Positions 60,887 through 64,000 of a DNA stretch of 64,000 bases are shown here, piece after piece; the stretch's first letter is position 1; each line of letters opens with the position of its first letter. A program made the position numbers and the translations under genes. This stretch comes from Streptomyces sp. NBC_00554 (GTDB lineage Bacteria; Actinomycetota; Actinomycetes; Streptomycetales; Streptomycetaceae). Under the pieces are notes generated by a model. The model was not told the origin of the DNA. It did not search any database and was given only the letters and a program-made list of their open reading frames with translations. The stretch is from positions 7,440,001 through 7,504,000 of the forward strand of contig NZ_CP107799.1 in assembly GCF_041431135.1 (NCBI RefSeq). Direction: 5' to 3'.

Positions 60887-61672
60887 GTGGCCGGACCGAC
60901 GACCGCCGAGCGCGGTGAACGGCAGAAGCTGGAGTCCGGCCCGCCCCGGCCGCCCCGTATCGGGCGGCTGTCCAGGCCCCGTACGCTCATCATCCTTATG
61001 ATCGCCGCGGTGTTGCTCGGCGCCGCCTCCGTGTGGGTCCTCTACGGCTCGAGTTGGCTGCGCGTGGAGCGGGTATCGGCCTCCGGGATGCGGGTGCTGA
61101 CGGATCAGCAAGTGCGCGAAGCCGCCGGAGTTCCGGTCGGAACCCCGCTGATTTCCGTCGACACCGATGCCATTGAGGAACGACTGCGCCGGAAATTGCC
61201 CCGAATTGACTCGGTTGATGTCGTCCGATCCTGGCCGCATGGAATCGGACTGAAAGTGACCGAGCGCACTCCGGTCCTGATTGAAGAAAAGGGCGGAAAG
61301 TTCGTCGAAGTGGACGCCAAGGGCGTGCGTTTCGCGACGGTTTCGGATGCTCCGAAGAGCGTGCCGCTGCTGGAATTGACGGTGCCTCAGTCGGCAGGGC
61401 TACGCCGCTTCGGGACCGACCGGCTGGTGCGCGAGGCCGTGACGGTCGCCGGTGACATTCCGGCCGCCGTCGCCCGCGACACCCAGGTCGTCAAGGTCCG
61501 TTCGTACGACTCCATCTCGCTGGAGTTGAAGGGCGGCCGCACCGTCGAGTGGGGGAGTGGCGAGAAGGGCGCCGCGAAGGCGCGTACGCTCACCGCTCTC
61601 ATGAAAGCCGCTCCCGGGGCGCGGCACTTCGACGTAAGTGTTCCCACCGCCCCTGCGTCATCAGGGAGTTGA
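60887..61672 (+). CDS. ftsQ: Cell division protein FtsQ
   Basis: 261 residues. Cytoplasmic tail of about 30 residues, one membrane helix (LIILMIAAVLLGAASVWVLY), then the POTRA domain (RVERVSASGMRVLTDQQVRE, IDSVDVVRSWPHGIGLKVTE) and the beta domain. GTG start with AGGGAG close upstream. The middle of the gene (61127-61357) has far more A/T-ending codons than its neighbours. In S. coelicolor a promoter for ftsZ lies inside ftsQ (recalled), which may explain this. Confidence 0.93.
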   Translation: MAGPTTAERGERQKLESGPPRPPRIGRLSRPRTLIILMIAAVLLGAASVWVLYGSSWLRVERVSASGMRVLTDQQVREAAGVPVGTPLISVDTDAIEERLRRKLPRIDSVDVVRSWPHGIGLKVTERTPVLIEEKGGKFVEVDAKGVRFATVSDAPKSVPLLELTVPQSAGLRRFGTDRLVREAVTVAGDIPAAVARDTQVVKVRSYDSISLELKGGRTVEWGSGEKGAAKARTLTALMKAAPGARHFDVSVPTAPASSGS

Positions 61673-61725
61673 CGCACATCTGCGCAGGCCAGCACCCTGG
61701 TTGGGCACTGCTACGGCTGATCACA

Positions 61726-61792
61726 TAGGGTGAAAAGAAAAACGGGAGGTTCGGCGTGTTCGTTGAACGTGCGCCACTTGTCGACTTAGTGT
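61726..61792 (+). promoter_or_regulatory. ftsZ: ftsZ promoter region
   Basis: Two candidates are visible. TTGGGC (61701-61706) has TAGGGT (61726-61731) after a 19-base spacer. TTGAAC (61763-61768) has TAGTGT (61787-61792) after an 18-base spacer. S. coelicolor ftsZ is known to have several promoters, one raised during sporulation. Confidence 0.65.
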
Positions 61793-61830
61793 CCTGTTCG
61801 GAAGAGTCCAAGGAACAGACACACTGGTAA
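61756..61830 (+). CDS. Possible 24-codon leader ORF before ftsZ, with a TTA codon
   Basis: GTG at 61756 is 6 bases after GGGAGG, an excellent ribosome-binding site, and the frame MFVERAPLVDLVSCSEESKE... ends at TAA 61828-61830. Codon 11 is TTA, the rare leucine codon read only by the bldA tRNA in Streptomyces. Codon choice is otherwise AT-rich. A promoter candidate (-10 at 61787-61792) lies inside it, so only transcripts from the upstream promoters would carry it whole. Translation is unproven. Confidence 0.35.
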   Translation: MFVERAPLVDLVSCSEESKEQTHW

Positions 61831-61853
61831 CCCTAAACTTCAACGTTAGGGTT
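61829..61853 (+). promoter_or_regulatory. Inverted repeat in the ftsZ leader
   Basis: AACCCTAA (61829-61836) and TTAGGGTT (61846-61853) form a perfect 8-bp dyad with a 9-base centre, about 95 bases before the ftsZ start and directly after the leader ORF stop. It could be an operator or an RNA hairpin. The right half contains TAGGGT, another -10-like hexamer. Confidence 0.6.
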
Positions 61854-61947
61854 CGGGTCGGCGTTCGGACCGTCCCATTCGGCATCAGTCGTCGGATCGC
61901 GAGCGTGCGAGGCGACGACACGTAACTCGAGGCGAGAGGCCTTCGAC

Positions 61948-63138
61948 GTGGCAGCACCGCAGAACTACCTCGCAGTCATCAAAGTCATCGGTGTCGGCGG
62001 CGGTGGTGTCAATGCCATCAACCGGATGATCGAGGTCGGTCTCAAGGGCGTCGAGTTCATCGCCATCAACACCGACGCGCAAGCTCTGTTGATGAGCGAC
62101 GCCGACGTCAAGCTCGACGTCGGCCGCGAACTCACCCGCGGACTCGGCGCCGGAGCCAACCCGGCCGTCGGCCGCAAGGCGGCGGAGGACCACCGCGAGG
62201 AGATCGAGGAGGTCCTCAAGGGGGCCGACATGGTCTTCGTGACGGCCGGCGAGGGCGGCGGCACCGGCACCGGCGGCGCGCCCGTCGTGGCCAACATCGC
62301 CCGCTCGCTGGGCGCCCTCACCATCGGCGTGGTCACGCGCCCGTTCACCTTCGAGGGACGGCGCCGGGCCAACCAGGCGGAGGACGGTATCGCCGAACTC
62401 CGCGAAGAGGTCGACACCCTCATCGTCATCCCGAACGACCGGCTGCTGTCCATCTCGGACCGCCAGGTCTCCGTCCTCGACGCCTTCAAGTCGGCGGACC
62501 AGGTCCTGTTGTCGGGTGTTCAGGGCATCACCGATCTCATCACCACGCCCGGTCTGATCAACCTCGACTTCGCCGACGTCAAGTCCGTGATGTCCGAGGC
62601 GGGTTCGGCCCTCATGGGCATCGGCTCGGCCCGCGGCGACGACCGCGCGGTGGCGGCGGCCGAGATGGCGATCTCCTCGCCGCTCCTCGAGGCCTCCATC
62701 GACGGCGCCCGCGGCGTGCTGCTCTCCATCTCCGGCGGCTCCGACCTCGGTCTGTTCGAGATCAACGAGGCCGCCCAGCTGGTGAGCGAGGCCGCGCACC
62801 CCGAGGCCAACATCATCTTCGGTGCGGTCATCGACGACGCCCTCGGCGACGAGGTGCGGGTCACCGTCATCGCCGCCGGTTTCGACGGCGGCCAGCCGCC
62901 CTCGAAGCGGGACACCGTCCTCGGCTCGTCCTCGGCCAAGCGCGAGGAGCCCACCCCGGTGCGCTCCTCCGACAGCCGTCCGTCCTTCGGCTCCCTCGGC
63001 AGCGTCACGCCGAAGGAGACGTCGGCGCCCGCCCCGGAGCCGGTGAACGAGATCCCGGTCTCCCCGCCGGTCCCGCCGTCCCGCTCGTACTCGGACAGCG
63101 CGGCCGAGGAGCTGGACGTGCCGGACTTCCTGAAGTGA
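61948..63138 (+). CDS. ftsZ: Cell division GTPase FtsZ
   Basis: 396 residues. GVGGGGVNAINRMIE starts the Rossmann domain, the tubulin signature GEGGGTGTG is at 101-109, and NLDFADVKSVM is the T7-synergy region. A disordered linker leads to the C-terminal peptide ELDVPDFLK that binds SepF and partners. FtsZ polymerises into the Z-ring, or into Z-ladders in sporulating hyphae. GTG 61948 has GAGAGG upstream. The 3-prime end overlaps pgeF by 4 bases (GTGA). Confidence 0.98.
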   Translation: MAAPQNYLAVIKVIGVGGGGVNAINRMIEVGLKGVEFIAINTDAQALLMSDADVKLDVGRELTRGLGAGANPAVGRKAAEDHREEIEEVLKGADMVFVTAGEGGGTGTGGAPVVANIARSLGALTIGVVTRPFTFEGRRRANQAEDGIAELREEVDTLIVIPNDRLLSISDRQVSVLDAFKSADQVLLSGVQGITDLITTPGLINLDFADVKSVMSEAGSALMGIGSARGDDRAVAAAEMAISSPLLEASIDGARGVLLSISGGSDLGLFEINEAAQLVSEAAHPEANIIFGAVIDDALGDEVRVTVIAAGFDGGQPPSKRDTVLGSSSAKREEPTPVRSSDSRPSFGSLGSVTPKETSAPAPEPVNEIPVSPPVPPSRSYSDSAAEELDVPDFLK

Positions 63139-63875
63139 TAGGACAGCGCTCCGGAACGAGCACAGTGAGCGGCGCGCACTTCGCCTTCACCGACAGGTGG
63201 GGCGGGGTGAGCGCCGTTCCGTACGAGGAGCTCAACCTCGGCGGAGCGGTCGGCGACGACCCCGCCGCCGTAGGGACCAATCGGCTGTGGGCCGCCAAGT
63301 CCCTGGGACTCGACGCGAATCGCGTGGTCTGGATGAACCAGGTGCACGGCAAGGACGTCGCCGAGGTCGACGGGCCGTGGACCGACCCCCGGTTCACACC
63401 GCCGGTCGACGGTCTGGTGACCGCGACCCGGGGCCTCGCCCTCGCCGTACTCACCGCCGACTGCGTCCCGGTCCTGCTGGCCGACCCCGTCGCCGGGGTG
63501 GTCGCCGCGGCCCACGCGGGGCGGCCCGGCATGGTCGCCGGGATCGTGCCCGAGGCCATCGACGCCATGGAGTCGCTGGGCGCGGAGGCCGCGCGCATCG
63601 TCGCCCGCACCGGGCCCGCCGTCTGCGGCCGTTGCTACGAAGTGCCGGAAGCGATGCGCGCCGAAGTCGCCGCCGTCGAACCCGCGGCGTACGGCGAGAC
63701 CAGTTGGGGGACTCCGGCGGTCGACGTGGTCGCCGGGGTGCACGCGCAGCTCGAACGGCTCGGGGTCCACGACCGGGAGCGGTCGCCGGTGTGCACGATC
63801 GAATCGCGGGATCACTTCTCGTACCGTCGCGACCGCACCACGGGGCGGCTCGCGGGATATGTCTGGCTGGACTGA
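63135..63875 (+). CDS. pgeF: Peptidoglycan editing factor PgeF (YlmD, laccase domain)
   Basis: 246 residues. FTDRWGGVSAVPYEELNLGG, VWMNQVHG (His), LTADCVPVLLAD (Cys) and AAAHAGRPGMVAGI (His) carry the zinc or copper ligands of the COG1496 family; CGRCYEVP and HFSYRRD follow. Family members hydrolyse misincorporated serine-containing muropeptides or act as multicopper-type oxidoreductases. GTG overlaps the ftsZ stop. In S. coelicolor the counterpart is ylmD. Confidence 0.92.
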   Translation: MIGQRSGTSTVSGAHFAFTDRWGGVSAVPYEELNLGGAVGDDPAAVGTNRLWAAKSLGLDANRVVWMNQVHGKDVAEVDGPWTDPRFTPPVDGLVTATRGLALAVLTADCVPVLLADPVAGVVAAAHAGRPGMVAGIVPEAIDAMESLGAEAARIVARTGPAVCGRCYEVPEAMRAEVAAVEPAAYGETSWGTPAVDVVAGVHAQLERLGVHDRERSPVCTIESRDHFSYRRDRTTGRLAGYVWLD

Positions 63876-64000
63876 TGGACATGACGGACCGTAGGGCTCA
63901 ACTCGCCGGAAATCTGGCGAAAGTGGAAGAGCGCATCGCGGCGGCGTGCACGGCCGCCGGGCGCAAGCGTGAAGAGGTGACCCTGATCGTGGTCACCAAG
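63875..64000 (+). CDS. YggS/YlmE-family PLP-binding protein, partial
   Basis: Forty-two residues are visible before the right edge: MDMTDRRAQLAGNLAKVEER, then IAAACTAAGRKREEVTLIVVTK, where the final Lys is the pyridoxal-phosphate-binding residue of the family. The ATG at 63875 overlaps the pgeF stop by one base; ATG 63881 is the alternative. Context ftsZ-ylmD-ylmE is standard in Streptomyces. Confidence 0.9.
   Translation, partial: MDMTDRRAQLAGNLAKVEERIAAACTAAGRKREEVTLIVVTK

Overview
The window is high-GC actinobacterial chromosomal DNA, almost certainly from a Streptomyces. Third codon positions are nearly all G or C, GTG and TTG starts are common, and many genes appear to be leaderless. 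The gene order matches, from memory, the Streptomyces coelicolor block from about SCO2132 down to the ftsZ-ylmD-ylmE region. The same block is recognisable in Mycobacterium tuberculosis (roughly Rv2188c to Rv2150c). I see no rRNA, tRNA, CRISPR array, prophage, integrase or insertion sequence. This is core chromosome.

Layout, left to right. (1) 1-9.6 kb: envelope lipid and sugar genes (GT87 membrane mannosyltransferase-like gene cut by the left edge, PimB'-like mannosyltransferase, long-chain acyl-CoA ligase), a metallophosphoesterase, an SRPBCC protein, an ArsA-like P-loop protein, the sco2127-like gene with glucokinase glkA, and an EEP-family hydrolase. (2) 9.6-16.3 kb: membrane protein plus esterase pair, PlsC-type acyltransferase, two-component system macSR, a phosphofructokinase with PPi-type active-site residues, and a D-2-hydroxyacid dehydrogenase behind a long palindrome. 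(3) 16.2-21.2 kb: aromatic biosynthesis (trpE-G fusion with a Trp-Trp-Trp leader-peptide attenuator, class II DAHP synthase) flanking a secreted glycoside-hydrolase-like protein. (4) 21.2-24.3 kb: iron storage (bfd with an iron box, bfr), a molybdopterin oxidoreductase-like protein, a His-rich DUF4396 membrane protein behind a CsoR-type operator, and endonuclease IV. (5) 24.4-33 kb: PASTA kinase, thiO-thiS-thiG under a TPP riboswitch, an FAD oxidoreductase, an Rv2175c-like DNA-binding protein, thiE and metF. (6) 33-42.6 kb: Tyr/Gln-rich membrane protein, CrtI-like oxidoreductase, DUF4126 protein, an ABC-ATPase/YhgE/TetR operon with its probable operator, HEPN protein, methyltransferase, DUF3040 protein. 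(7) 42.8-48.5 kb: transglutaminase/DUF58/MoxR operon and beta-carbonic anhydrase. (8) 48.6-64 kb: the dcw cluster rsmH-ftsL-ftsI-murE-murF-mraY-murD-ftsW-murG-ftsQ-ftsZ-pgeF-ylmE (last gene cut by the right edge).

The dcw genes make lipid-linked peptidoglycan precursors (MurE, MurF, MurD, MraY, MurG) and the septal machinery (FtsL, FtsI, FtsW, FtsQ, FtsZ). Several are coupled by 4-base ATGA or GTGA overlaps. The most unusual feature is an array of eight imperfect 30-32 bp tandem repeats between rsmH and ftsL. It is bounded by two copies of the ftsL ribosome-binding site and first codons. Other points worth attention are the PPi-type phosphofructokinase, the degenerate ABC ATPase, the apparent ATT start of the secreted protein at 18441, the TTA-containing leader ORF before ftsZ, and several regulatory palindromes. 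Function names rest on reading motifs and on recalled family knowledge; no database search was possible.
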